A stretch of DNA of 64,000 bases, taken from Fratercula arctica. Taxonomy: Eukaryota > Chordata > Aves > Charadriiformes > Alcidae. Location of the stretch: the NCBI GenBank assembly GCA_947846985.1, contig CANTUZ010000004.1:50817672-50881671 (forward strand), written 5' to 3'. The position numbers and the translations under genes are program-made. Of the stretch, positions 1 through 47,224 are shown piece after piece (the first letter of the stretch is position 1; every line of letters begins with the position of its first letter). Below the pieces are notes generated by a model. It saw nothing but the letters and a program-made list of their open reading frames with translations. It had not been told where the DNA came from and did not search any database.

Positions 1-1678
1 TAACAGTTTAAATGCTCTGAGGTGCCAGGTGTGTCCACACCTTTGTTAGGTGGTGATACAGTAGCATGACAACCCTTGCCAAACTTAAACATTTTAATGT
101 GGAGAAACAGTATCTCTGCAGCCTATTGTGTCACTTTTTCACTCTTGTTTTTACCCAGGACAGATAACATTGATACACCTATGTGGCTGCAATCACACAT
201 TCTCCTCACTGCAATATAGATTAATCCAGCTGACAGCAAAAACTGTTAGACAAAAATATGTTACAAACAATGTTAGCAAACAAAGTTTGCATCTAGTTCT
301 GTCATATCAAAGTCAGTAGAATTAATTATTTCAGTCTATGTAGATTATGCCAAATTGGCAAATGTATTGTATAGATTTGGCTTACAATACTGCAAATTCC
401 ACTCAGTTCCACAGGAACTGCAGGGATATATTTGAAGTCAGAATTTGTCTCCATATATTCCACTGTAGTAATTCTAATGTATGCTTACAATAGTATAAAG
501 ATACAGATAGCGATGTATAGATGGAGATACACACATGTATCCACACACCTTTTTATATGTACATATGGGGGCAGGCAGATGATTAATCTATTGCTTGTTT
601 CATTAACACTGAGCTTAGTGGAGCTGTCCTTCACAGTCAGTTACATTCAATGTAACAAACACGTGTTTTGCCTAGAGGCAGTAAGTTATACAAGAACATT
701 CAAGACCGTATTTTGTTACTGGTTTTGAACCTTCATTCAAGGGGCTGAGGATGCATTAATCAGTTTAAACAGTTCAGTAGCTTAAATTCTTTTAAATATG
801 TCTTTGTATTCCTCTTTCTAACGTCAATGAGGTTAATATAACTAGTCCTATTTATTTTAATGGAGCTGCATTACTTACAGAAGTTACTTGCAAGTCTCAT
901 CCCATAATCACAGTACTAGCTAAGGTAACAGTCACATAAGCAAGTAGCTGTAAATTTGCATTGTCAGCTGCTTTTTAAGTTCTGGGAAAGCTCCATTGCA
1001 TGTGTAATACTTAAGCATAAAACACAAATAGAGGAGGAATAACTGACATGCAGCTGTAACCATAATTAGCCCTGTGGTAACTTGTTTGGGTCTTACCTTG
1101 AATTCTGCACCTTTCTGTCATTCCTTGGAAGTCTGAACCTTCCTACAAGCCAAAATCCAAACACAGAGAAATCAAAATGATCTTGACTGCCCCACAGGGT
1201 TCATTGAAGGTTCATTTGCTGATTCACCAAACTCCTTACATCTTTCTATTTTTTTATTAGAACTGCCTGTGCTATGAGATTGATTCATGTGTGCTCTGTT
1301 AGTTGGTAAAAGTGGCAATAGTCAGACCAGGGTTTGTTCGTAGTCTATTCATCTAAGTAGTGCGTAGTTAGCTTATGACAGCTGCTTTTCTGAGTCATAG
1401 TGTGACCCTGCTGTGAAACAAACTGGACACAGAGTTGCTTATTCAGTAAAAATCGTGTTTATTTCACCACTAGTAGTCTGAATGGACTAGCTTCTATCAA
1501 GAAGTGAAGTAACCCAGTCCAACTAAATCATGAGTACAAATTCATAGGTCAATTTTATTGAAATTTAATGGTTGAAAGCATTACAGAATTTGCACCAATG
1601 CCAACCTCATATACTGTGTGTAAGTCTGTAAGAAAGAAAAAAATGAAATAAAATTGGAAACTCTGTTTTTATTTGAAG
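1..1678. other. Intron of CFAP99 upstream of the first visible exon
   Basis: This is AT-rich sequence with no convincing exon, since its open frames are short and lack splice context. It ends in the acceptor TTTGAAG at 1672-1678. No repeat family is recognised. Confidence 0.5.
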
Positions 1679-37997
<36,319 letters not shown>

Positions 37998-38160
37998 AAT
38001 ACATTTGGAAGAAATTCAGGCCTGCTGGAAATCTCCCAGTGTGCCTATTTACTACAAGGTGGAATTTTAATCTTTATTTCACCTTTACAGCGTGATTAGA
38101 AAAATTCGGGTCACACAGTCATAATAGAATAAAAATGTGTTAATTTTTTTGTAATGGAAT
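37998..38160 (+). terminator. CFAP99 3' UTR and poly(A) signal
   Basis: The AATAAA within AGAATAAAAATG at about 38128-38133 is the first clear poly(A) signal after the stop, followed by T-rich sequence. This predicts a short 3' UTR of roughly 150 bp. The cleavage site is not visible. Confidence 0.5.
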
Positions 38161-39415
38161 TTTATTTTTAAGCTATAATGAAACTTTTTTTTTCTGTTAG
38201 AATCAAAAGCTTTAAGAAACTGAAACCTTACCATCAAAGCTCCTACAGCAGAATGGCAAATACCTGGCTAAGAATGTTGAGATCTGTATTTCTGTTATCA
38301 TTGTATGCTATGCCATGGTTTCTGTGCTCATCTTCCAAAAGAATAAAAACGAGGGCACAACGTTTGTTCACATACGCATCTTTTCAGAAGGCATGGTCAG
38401 CCCAAGTTCCTAACACATCATCTTACATGACAGTAACTGTGTGTAAGAGGATGACCAGTTTCAACGCCAATCTTAGAGGATGAGTGAAAAAAATGTTTAG
38501 AAGGTTTAGATGATGCGATAGCCTCCAGGAGCCAAAGACTAGATTTGGTGACCCAGACAGACCATCCCTCTATTCACAGATGTGAATCTCTTCAGTCTTT
38601 AAACAGTGGAAGGAGAACATAACATTGTTTGATCTCTTTAGGGAGCTGCTTCCAGAAAAAGTCAAAATTCCATTACCTTGAAGATAATTTGCCCTCTATG
38701 ACAATTTCTACACTGTGTAAAACAGCCTTTAAATCACAGGACTTATTCCAGGCACAAAGCCAAGGAGGATATAAATCTGAATTAAAATCTGCACAGCGGT
38801 AAGACTATGTAATGTATTTATTTCTATTTTAACTCGATGCCAGTTACTAAGTGTTTAATTATGGCTATTGCAAATATTTAAATTGAAGGAGACTGTTGCT
38901 GACATTAGAGTCAGGCAGCTGCTTTTAATGCTCTTGCATTACGTTTCCCACTTTTTACTGAAGGAAGCCTAATGGAATTCTTTTGTTGCCACCTAGCTGT
39001 GAAGATCACTTCCACAAGCTGATAAAATGTGCTTTATTTTTCATTCAAAGCAAATGCTATGGTAGCCCACAAAAGTAATGTAGGACTCATGCTCAGTAGG
39101 AAGATTTAAGGAACGTAGGAGAGCGAAAACAAGGAACAATAGCAGAACTACAGAGAAGAGGGAACTAGGACACTATGTCTAGTAAGGGATTGTAATAGCT
39201 TAAAATGACAGAGCCTTGGTGGCAGGGAGTTTATCTTCCTTTGTGGTTGTTCAGCATTCTGCTGCATTGTATTCCAGAACAACAAAGCCAAGTGGTGACT
39301 CTAACACCTGGGTTTTCCAGAAGGCCGCAATTAACAGGGCTGACAGTCATAGTCTGGGATATTGCATGGCTGAATAGTACCTCTTCTCCTTTTTGATGTT
39401 ATCTTGCATTTTGAG

Positions 39416-39458
<43 letters not shown>

Positions 39459-41279
39459 CATCATTAAGCAAATAGCTAGACAGGAGTTTTTAGGTAAGTA
39501 ATATGGAAATTTCAAAAACCTATCATACTGCGTGCTTCTTCCCCTGTGATGTTGCACCCAGTTTTCAAAATTCTTACTGAATTGCAATCAAGCTGATTCA
39601 GAACTATTTCCTTCTCCATATTTTCCTTGCTCTCAAATGAAAGGACTGAGGAATAGAGCAATCTCAATAATGCAGCTGTGGAGTTTTTACCTCCAGAAGT
39701 CACAAATAGCCCTATTGCTGCTTTATTTATTCTGACGCATGAAATCATCTTCAGAGTCAATGTCTTGAGGGACGTAAAAGAATGTGGGTCACTCAGGAAA
39801 AATATCAATATATTCCTATATTTTTATATCAATATAGGCTATTGATTTTTCAGCAATGGCAGGTCTTGCAACAGAAAACACAGAATAACATTAAAAATAC
39901 CACATTCCTCCTGACAAATGTGGATAACTTCATGTTGGAGGCGGCAGAACCTATCTGGAACCACCCTACCCCTAATCACTAGAGGACCTTCTCTGGTATT
40001 CCTGTTCCAGCATGGTGATACACAGAAAGCTGAGGTCTGGTAGAACTTGTTAGCGTTATAATTACAAAGGCAGCTGTGATGCCATTGGAGCCAGGTGAGC
40101 TTTGAAGCAATGCACCTGCATTCACGCTGCTGCCTCAGCCAGCGGCTGTGGCACTGACCATCCACAACCTGGTTAATCCACGCACAGGTAATTGAGAGTC
40201 AGCAATGCCTCTGCACTCCCTGATCCACTGGCAACACAGGTGGATGAATAATTCATGATTCATTCATTTACACATTTGTTACACCATTTGCAGACAAAAA
40301 GACAAGGGTAAGTGAACAAGGCTGGCTCTTAAATCATGGCACAAAACAGACTTATAAAATCAGAGGTTTCACCTGTCTGACCTCAGTGACAGACTCATTA
40401 AGAAACTCATTTAGTCCTGAAAGCTGCGCATTCCAGACGTCTCTTATTTCAGTGTGAACGACCAGACCACAAAAGCCTTCACATGCGACCACGGTGTCAG
40501 GAGGCCCGGATTAGCTGAGGAAGAGAAGATGGAGGGGGTTCAGCCCTGCAATGAGCATCGGACCCAGAGTGCTCACCTACCTACTCCTCACGTATCGCAG
40601 TCGCTGCTGGGCGGGCCTTGGCTCTCTCTTCCAAATCAGCCCCGGTAACGAGGCAAAGCCCAGTCTGGGTGACTGCCTGGCCAGGTAATCCGACCTGCCC
40701 TAGAGAGCATAGAGATTTTATTATTTAACTGAAACCAAAGATGCAGAGATGGATATGTTGGAATGGCAAGCAAAAAGAATACCTAGTACAAATCTTAAGC
40801 GCTGTTCATCCAGCAGAGAAAGCACGAAAAGCCACCAGGAAAAGCTACAAATTTATCTACAAAGAGCCAAGCAGGGCAGTGAGACGCAGGAGAAGCCAGA
40901 TGATCTTTGCGTCAAGGCAAAGTAGTCAGGGAAAACCCTTTTCAAGGCTGAGGTGAGGCCATTGCAACCCCTCGGCAAGCATTTGTAACGAGTTACATGG
41001 GGGATTTGGACTAATTGTGCCAGAGGCAATGGTAACAAGCTCCCAAGTTGATGTCCTTGATGGATTTTGCATTGGAAACATTTCCAGAAGGCCAGCGTGG
41101 GGGTAGTGAGGGCGTGACGGGCAACCCCCAAAGCTCACACACACGCTCCCCCAGTACAGCAACATTGCAGAACACAGCAAACGCCCTTTCAGGGTCCATA
41201 AGAGCCGAACGAACCCTGGGACCGAGTAAAACATTCCATGGGGCAAAGGCCATGAAGGCGTCGCCTGGCCGTGAGGGGG
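38161..41279. other. CFAP99-RNF4 intergenic region
   Basis: No gene is supported. It contains an (AT)17 microsatellite at 39419-39452. GC content rises from about 40.5 kb towards the RNF4 CpG island. Confidence 0.5.
39419..39452. repeat. (AT)17 microsatellite
   Basis: Seventeen uninterrupted AT units, expected to vary in length between individuals. Confidence 0.97.
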
Positions 41280-41314
41280 CAGCAGGCCCGGGGTAGCCCA
41301 CAGCCGCGCGCTGA

Positions 41315-41334
41315 ACTACAACTCCCAGCAGGCC
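41315..41334 (+). promoter_or_regulatory. ZNF143/THAP11 (SBS-type) motif
   Basis: ACTACAACTCCCAGCAGGCC closely fits the known ACTACAAYTCCCAGVAKGC consensus bound by ZNF143 with THAP11/HCFC1 at vertebrate CpG-island promoters. It sits about 100-150 bp upstream of the predicted start. Confidence 0.8.
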
Positions 41335-41439
41335 ATGGGGCCGGATAAGAGGTGGGACGGCTCCCCTTCACCGCTTCCTGATTGACGTGCGCGGCGACCA
41401 CTCGGCGAGCCGCAGGGTGGCGATCCGCCCAATGGCGAG

Positions 41440-41489
41440 AGAGCGGAGGCGGGCGTTGCCGTACGCCGCTGCCGGGCCGGGTGTTGAGG
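41440..41489 (+). other. RNF4: RNF4 non-coding first exon (approximate 5' end)
   Basis: A strong donor (GTTGAGG followed by GTGAGT at 41490) lies directly downstream of the CCAAT box inside the CpG island. The 5' end is an estimate from the position of the promoter motifs. Further 5' UTR exons may exist in the next 5.7 kb. Confidence 0.6.
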
Positions 41490-44400
41490 GTGAGTGCTGC
41501 AGGCCGGGGGGCTCGGTCGCGGGGGTCGGAGCGGCGCCCGGGAGCGGCACCGGCGCCCCCGGGCCCACCTTGCCTTTCTGAGGCGCCCGGGGAGGCGGGC
41601 GACGAGTGAGGGGCGGGAGGGGAGCGGGGGAAGGCGGCCGCGCCCGGCCGCCGTGGGGGAGGGGCGGGCCGGGCCAGCGCTGAGGGGAGCGGGGGCAGAC
41701 GAGGCTTCGTCCGCCGGTGCAGGGAGCCGGGCCTTGTGCGGCGGGGCCGCCCCGGCGCAGCCCCTTCTCCGGGGAGGGGACGGTGACCCGAGCCCTTTCC
41801 CCCGGGCGCGGAACGGGGGTACAGCCCTGAGGGGCGTCCCCTCAGCTGCCCCCAGCCTGCCCTCGCTCCGCCTGGGGAGCCGGGCGGCGTGTCCCGCTTC
41901 TCCCGGCCCTGTCTTATTCTTATTTTTCTGTGTCCGCCGCTCTGGGGGGCTCCGGGGCCTGCCAGTCCCGTTGCCCGGCCCTCAGGGCCGGCCCCGGCCG
42001 CTCCTGCTCTCCCCGCCGGACGCGGCGGCTCCCCTCAGCGCCGGGCGGCAGCGCTGGGGTCCGGGGGACAGCTGGGCCTGCGGCCGCCTTCTGCCCCGCA
42101 TTGCCTCGGGAGCGAGACTAGCCGGCCCTTCCGGACGGGCTGCTCAGCCTCTTGCGGTACCCGCAGGGTCGTAAACTGCATTTGCTGCCAGGGCCGTTCA
42201 GAGGGTGCCCTGAAGTGTCTGAGAGAAAAGTGCTGGAGAGGAGAGGATGGCATTCCCCCTCTCCTCTGGAGGAGCAGCCGTGGCTTGGTGCGCGCAGTAG
42301 ATGCAGCTGCCTGAAGTTGTTGGTCTGTCCTCCCATTTTCTGTGACAGTGGGAGTGGAGGGAACGCTTCTCCTTCCTCAGCGTCCCCCTACACGTCCATT
42401 ACAGGACATGAAAACACTCAACTTCTTTTTACATTCTTCTGTATCTGGTTTTGGGACTGTTGAATGTAAGCTGTAGCCTCTCTCAAAGAAACCTCTGCAC
42501 ATAAGAGCAATGAGGAGCTTTTCTTCTGGCCAATCTTAACCTTTGTTGTTTCTGAAATAGAACATCTGGCCAACTGAAAGTTTTGTGTGTGTTTTTGTTT
42601 TCTGAGTGTTTTCTTAGCTTCTTTGTTTTGTTTTTTGATTAGACTGCTTATAAAAATACATTTTATTCATCTGTGGATGTAGCTGCTTAGAGTAGGTAGG
42701 CTACTATATCTCCATGGCAGGCTGTTTGTCTCTCATCTTTACTCTTACAGTACCTCTCACCAAGCTTTTGTAGAATGGGACTGCTTGACCTAATTTGGAT
42801 AAAATGTAATAGACTCAGCATCTGTTTTCAGTAAAGCTGTTGTAGTGCATCTGAAAAAATGAGAACATCTTTAAAAATACTGGAAATACACACGATAGGA
42901 AAGTTTTGACAGAGTAAAATGGTACATTACTGTTTCCTGTGATAAAAAAAATTTAAGACTCGCACTTTGTGGTTGGTGTGTGCATCTTCTGACTGCAGAA
43001 ATTTTTTTTATACGTGTTTGCGTCTTTGATGCTGTGTTTCCTGTTGTTGGGAGTGCAGAGAGGTCTTACGAGTGGAAATGAGAAGCAAAGTCTTAAAGGC
43101 ATAGCATAGCATGTTTTGACAAATGCAATAAATATATACTGGTTTTGTCACCTGTGTCTTGCACATGCCAAACATTTAGACTGATATTATTGCTGTCTTC
43201 AAATAGTTACTTTAGTGTATTTGTAATGGTTAGGATCATTATGAAGTAAAGTTTTGTTTGCGTTAATGAGACATGGTAAAAATGTCTACTTCTTGCCTAA
43301 GCTAATTTGCATCAATTCATGCTAAGCACGTGTGAGACCAAAACTTAGTTTTCAGAGTGCTATAAGACAAGTTTTCAGTTTATGTTGCTTAGAGAATCCA
43401 TGTTTTTAGAATTGTAATTCAAACACATTAAATTAGGTCAGCTTGAACTCAGTGAAAATGTGAACTTTTTTATAGAGGAAAAAATTTAACAGGAGACTTT
43501 ATTGATTCTCATAGTCATAATTTTTCTTTTACTCCTAGCATAAACATTTTTAATTTAGATTACCTTTATTTTTCTTAAGTATCTATGTGTACAGGGAAAG
43601 GCTGGTGAATATAGTCCTTAAAATGCTATTAAGTTAGCTAGAATAAACCTTGAACTTTGCTGTTATGAGGACAACACTACTGAAGCCCTTGTGAGAACTA
43701 AATGACAGGAACAAAAACTGCATAAGTAGAGCTCTGCATATGAGAGGAAGGGGGAGTGGCTTTTTCTGGTATGGTGTCATCCTGCAGTGATGCAATAAAA
43801 AGTCTGTGAAAGTTAAAAAGGTATTTGTTGGCTTGCTAAGTTGATCTGCTGAATTTTCACATTTAATTTTTTAAATTTTGTTTTTACATTTTTTAAAAAA
43901 ATCATAATTCTAGAATTTTTAATTGATGTATGAATGCAGAATGTTGATGCAGTAACTCTGTATTATCTAGTCTTGGTGCTGGGTTTCATAGTGACTGCTG
44001 GAGGAGGAGCATATAGACCTTATCACTTAATTTGGGCTATCCAGTCCTGTATAACAAATCCTATAATTGAATTGGGTGATCCTGAGGTTTTGAAAATCTT
44101 TAAGGAACTCCTATTGATGAATATGTCTCCAAAAGTGCAAAACTTGGAACTGTTTTGTTTAGCTCTGTTCTTGTGCACTACTAACTTGATCTGTGGTGTA
44201 TTCAAGAAAGTAAACTTTGCCTCATTTTTGCTTTTGCTACCTATTCTTACAGTTCCGGTAATTAACTTTCAGTGAAGTTTCACAAGGAAGCTAATAACAT
44301 GTGGAGATCTATAGCCCCACAGAAGAGATTTGTTCTTATAAGAAAAAAAGAAGTTGCTGGATCATGAGACCCCTTCCATATTCTTAATAAATTTCAGCAG

Positions 44401-47196
44401 TCTGATTTTCTTTATAAACGTGATTCACCTCTTGTTGATACTGATGAACCTGCTTATGATGATTTAAGGTGGTTTTACAATGATGAGTTTCCCTATGGGT
44501 ATCCATTCTCAACTTTCTTCTTCTTCAGAAGCTTTTGAAGAGGTTAAGATATGAGCCTCCAGCAGATAGAACATTTTTGCCTTATGTATACTCCCTGTAT
44601 TAAGTATAAAGAAAACCTAATGCCGATGTTGTAAGATTCTGAATATCAAACCATCTAAATAGCGACAGTATTCTCTGTCACTTAGTTGAAGAAGCAGCTC
44701 TGTCCTGTGTTGGCTATGATGTCTGATATTAGATCCTTTGAGATATGTCATAGTAATCCTATAAATCTGTTCCTTGGTGTCTTGTTAAAGAAGTGTGTGA
44801 ATATTTAACATGGATAAGGTGGTGTTGGCATGACAGGTCTTCTATTGTGTATTACTTTGGTTTTCTTTTCACCATAATTTTCAAATTTAAGGTAGGTTTG
44901 TTTGTTGTTTGTTTATTTTTCTTTTTATTTGGTTGGGTTTTTTTCTTTGTGATAGCTTTTCTTTGGCACTTAAGCCACTTGTGGCCAAAGAGAATCTATA
45001 CAACATTTTATGTTTGAAGTCATCCCAGGTGCTTGCTGCCTGACGTATTTTTAACCCTTTCTAAAGATACTTTGTCAACATACCATTGCACTGGGTTGTA
45101 TTCAGTGCTAAATCCATCTTGTGAACCCTTCTGGGTGTTTTACATCCAAAACCATGCTGTCTAGTGAATGCGTCAGACTTCTTTTTTTGCTATCTTTCAG
45201 CAATGCAGATACATCAGTGTATTAGATGGCTCTACCAGGTTTTATTTAAAAGCAATTCTAACAACTTGTAATTTAAAGTAAGCTTATGTAAAGTTTATTT
45301 CTTTTTAATCCTCGAGTGTGTGTACCAACTGACGTTTCCCAGTTAATGTCCACAAGTATTTTTTTCCAATTCCATATCTGAGGAGAAAAAAAAGCAAATG
45401 TCTCCAGACTTTCTTGATGAAATAAACTTATAAAGAACCTAATGGCATAACTTCTTAATACACCTCATATGATGCTAGGGGTTGATCTTCCTCCTGCTGT
45501 GTGTGGAAAACTGCTCTGCCTGAGTTATTTTCAGTTTCAGTTGTAGCTGTTAGATAAAGATGGCAGCTTGTCTTGGAGCAACTAGCTTGAAAGAGCATAT
45601 GTGCTAGGTTTAGGGATGATTCTCTCCCTTTCCCCACGTCCCTCATGCTATGTGTCCTCCTTGCTTCACCTCCCTCTTCCCCTTGTCTCCAAAAAGCTCC
45701 AAAACCGAACCTATGAATAATAATCCTATCGAGTGAGGAACTCCTATTGCACCTAGAAAATGTGCTCACAGAACAGTCTCTCTGGTTTGTTTTGTATGAG
45801 TGCAGAATTAGGTGTGGTCTTAAAAGTTCTTGTTCTCTATTCCAAAAATTCAGTGAAGTGAGTAAAATAGGATCTTCCCAAGAATGTTGCGAAGGCTGGC
45901 AGAAAAGCTTTCTTCCTTAACAGGTGAAATGAAATCTAGACCTTAAGAACAGTGGGGTGAAGTGTGTAAAGAAAACTCGCATTACCTGGACACAGAATGT
46001 TATGAAAATGGTTGCCTAAGTGAGTCCTGTACTGATGAAGTGGGAGACTGAAAGTCAGTTCCAAGCTTTCTCTGATAGAAAACTTAGTATTGAACATTCC
46101 GGGTGAGAACATACGGCTATTGCTCACATTTGTGAGAAAAGCTCTTGATAAACTATACATGTAAGTTCAGGTTTTTTAAAAATATCTAAAAAAAATCTTA
46201 AAGCTATCAAAGATTATTAGGTTGATATTGGGAGAGGGAGCTATGTATAACAGTTCTGAAAAGTTCATCTACTGTGACCAGAATCTGCCTGTGGTCTCTC
46301 CGATCGCTAAGTCTGGAATATAGCAAGTGGTCCAAGTGGGGAAAAAAAAAACCGTAAATGTGTTGATTTTCATTTTAGCTTTTGCAATCCAGTGCCAGTT
46401 TCAAAATGGGGGAAAAAAAGGGAGGGAATTGATGAGTGGTTATTACGTTGCTTAAAACTGTGCATAAATACATCTTTGGGCTTAGTAAAAGTACCAAACT
46501 TAGTGTAAGGATTTTTCTCAAGCAGGTTTTGTTTTAGTTATGTCACAATTCAGTGTTAATGGGTCTCTTAAGAAAGTAAGTTATTTAAGAAAGTTTTAAG
46601 AAGAAAAAAATCAGTCAGGCTTCCTTTAACTCAAGGTTTTGATTGACTACCAGTGCTATTCCATCCACCTGCATGGTCTTAGTATTTCTTAATCTCAGAA
46701 TAATAGGTTAAGAGCCTGTGTGCTGGTCTCTGCAGGGTAGATCAAGGTCAGTATTGGGAGGACATTTCTGCAGTTTTTCAGTTTGTTTTTCAGTTAAACT
46801 TAATTGGGATTCCTTAGTATTTTTCTAGTTGGTTAACAAACTAGCTTGTTCCGGTGTTTAGTTTAGGAAATGGGTATGAATGACTGAAGCTTCAGGCCCA
46901 GCTGTAGGTGTCTGAGGCTCAAATACAAGACTCTGGGACTTCCCCTCCAGCTTTGGACAGAAACTGGTGACTAGGGAATGAGAATCTTGGAGAGGAGATG
47001 TATTCAAGAGAACAGGCATTAGAGTTAGGTAATCTTCTCTCTCCTTTTCTTTTAGGTTTGGAAGGACCTCAGAAGGTTCTCAGACCCCCAGAAATCTGGA
47101 TTTTTTAACAGTGTGCTACCTAAAGGAATATAAGGAATTGATACTTCTAGCTTTCTTGCAATTATTTTTTTGGTATTTGTACCTCTCTTTCCGTAG
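41490..47196. other. RNF4 first intron, 5.7 kb
   Basis: GC-rich island sequence until about 42.3 kb, then AT-rich. It contains the decayed coding-like block at 43920-44800. No CR1 is seen. A possible extra 5' UTR exon after the TTTTAG at about 47055 cannot be confirmed. Confidence 0.5.
43920..44800 (+). pseudogene. Decayed intronless coding-like block (possible retrocopy, parent unidentified)
   Basis: An open frame from ATG 43934 to 44275 encodes 113 residues, with stretches such as YRPYHLIWAIQSCITNPIIE and LGDPEVLKIFKELLLMNMSP that look like helical protein. Downstream, protein-like pieces continue in shifted frames (for example PLVDTDEPAYDDLRWFYNDE near 44430), broken by stops. No splice borders separate them. 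This is what an old processed pseudogene looks like. No parent, poly(A) tail or target duplication was recognised. Confidence 0.4.
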
Positions 47197-47224
47197 TTTT
47201 AGATCAAGAAACAGCATGAGCACA
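47197..47224 (+). CDS. RNF4: RNF4 start exon (ATG at 47216)
   Basis: After a pyrimidine-rich CCGTAG acceptor come 19 nt of 5' UTR and ATG AGC ACA, then donor GTAAGT (47225). It codes only for Met-Ser-Thr. The start is chosen because it gives the known MST...RKRRGG N-terminus. Confidence 0.92.

Larger units (their letters stand above)
41280..42170 (+). promoter_or_regulatory. RNF4: CpG island promoter of RNF4
   Basis: This is a sharp island of high GC and dense CpG in otherwise AT-rich DNA. There is no TATA box. It holds a ZNF143/THAP11-type motif, a TGACGTGC CRE-like site (41383-41390), an ETS-like CTTCCTG and a CCAAT box (41429-41433) just upstream of a non-coding exon ending at 41489. This layout is typical of a housekeeping promoter. 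Long open frames inside it are GC-driven and not credible genes. Confidence 0.85.

Noticed and set aside
41494..42314. Long open frames of 226 and 141 codons inside the CpG island
   Set aside because: Their composition (Ala, Gly, Pro, Arg) follows from GC-rich DNA with few stops. They overlap in several frames and lie in RNF4 intron 1 after a clear donor.
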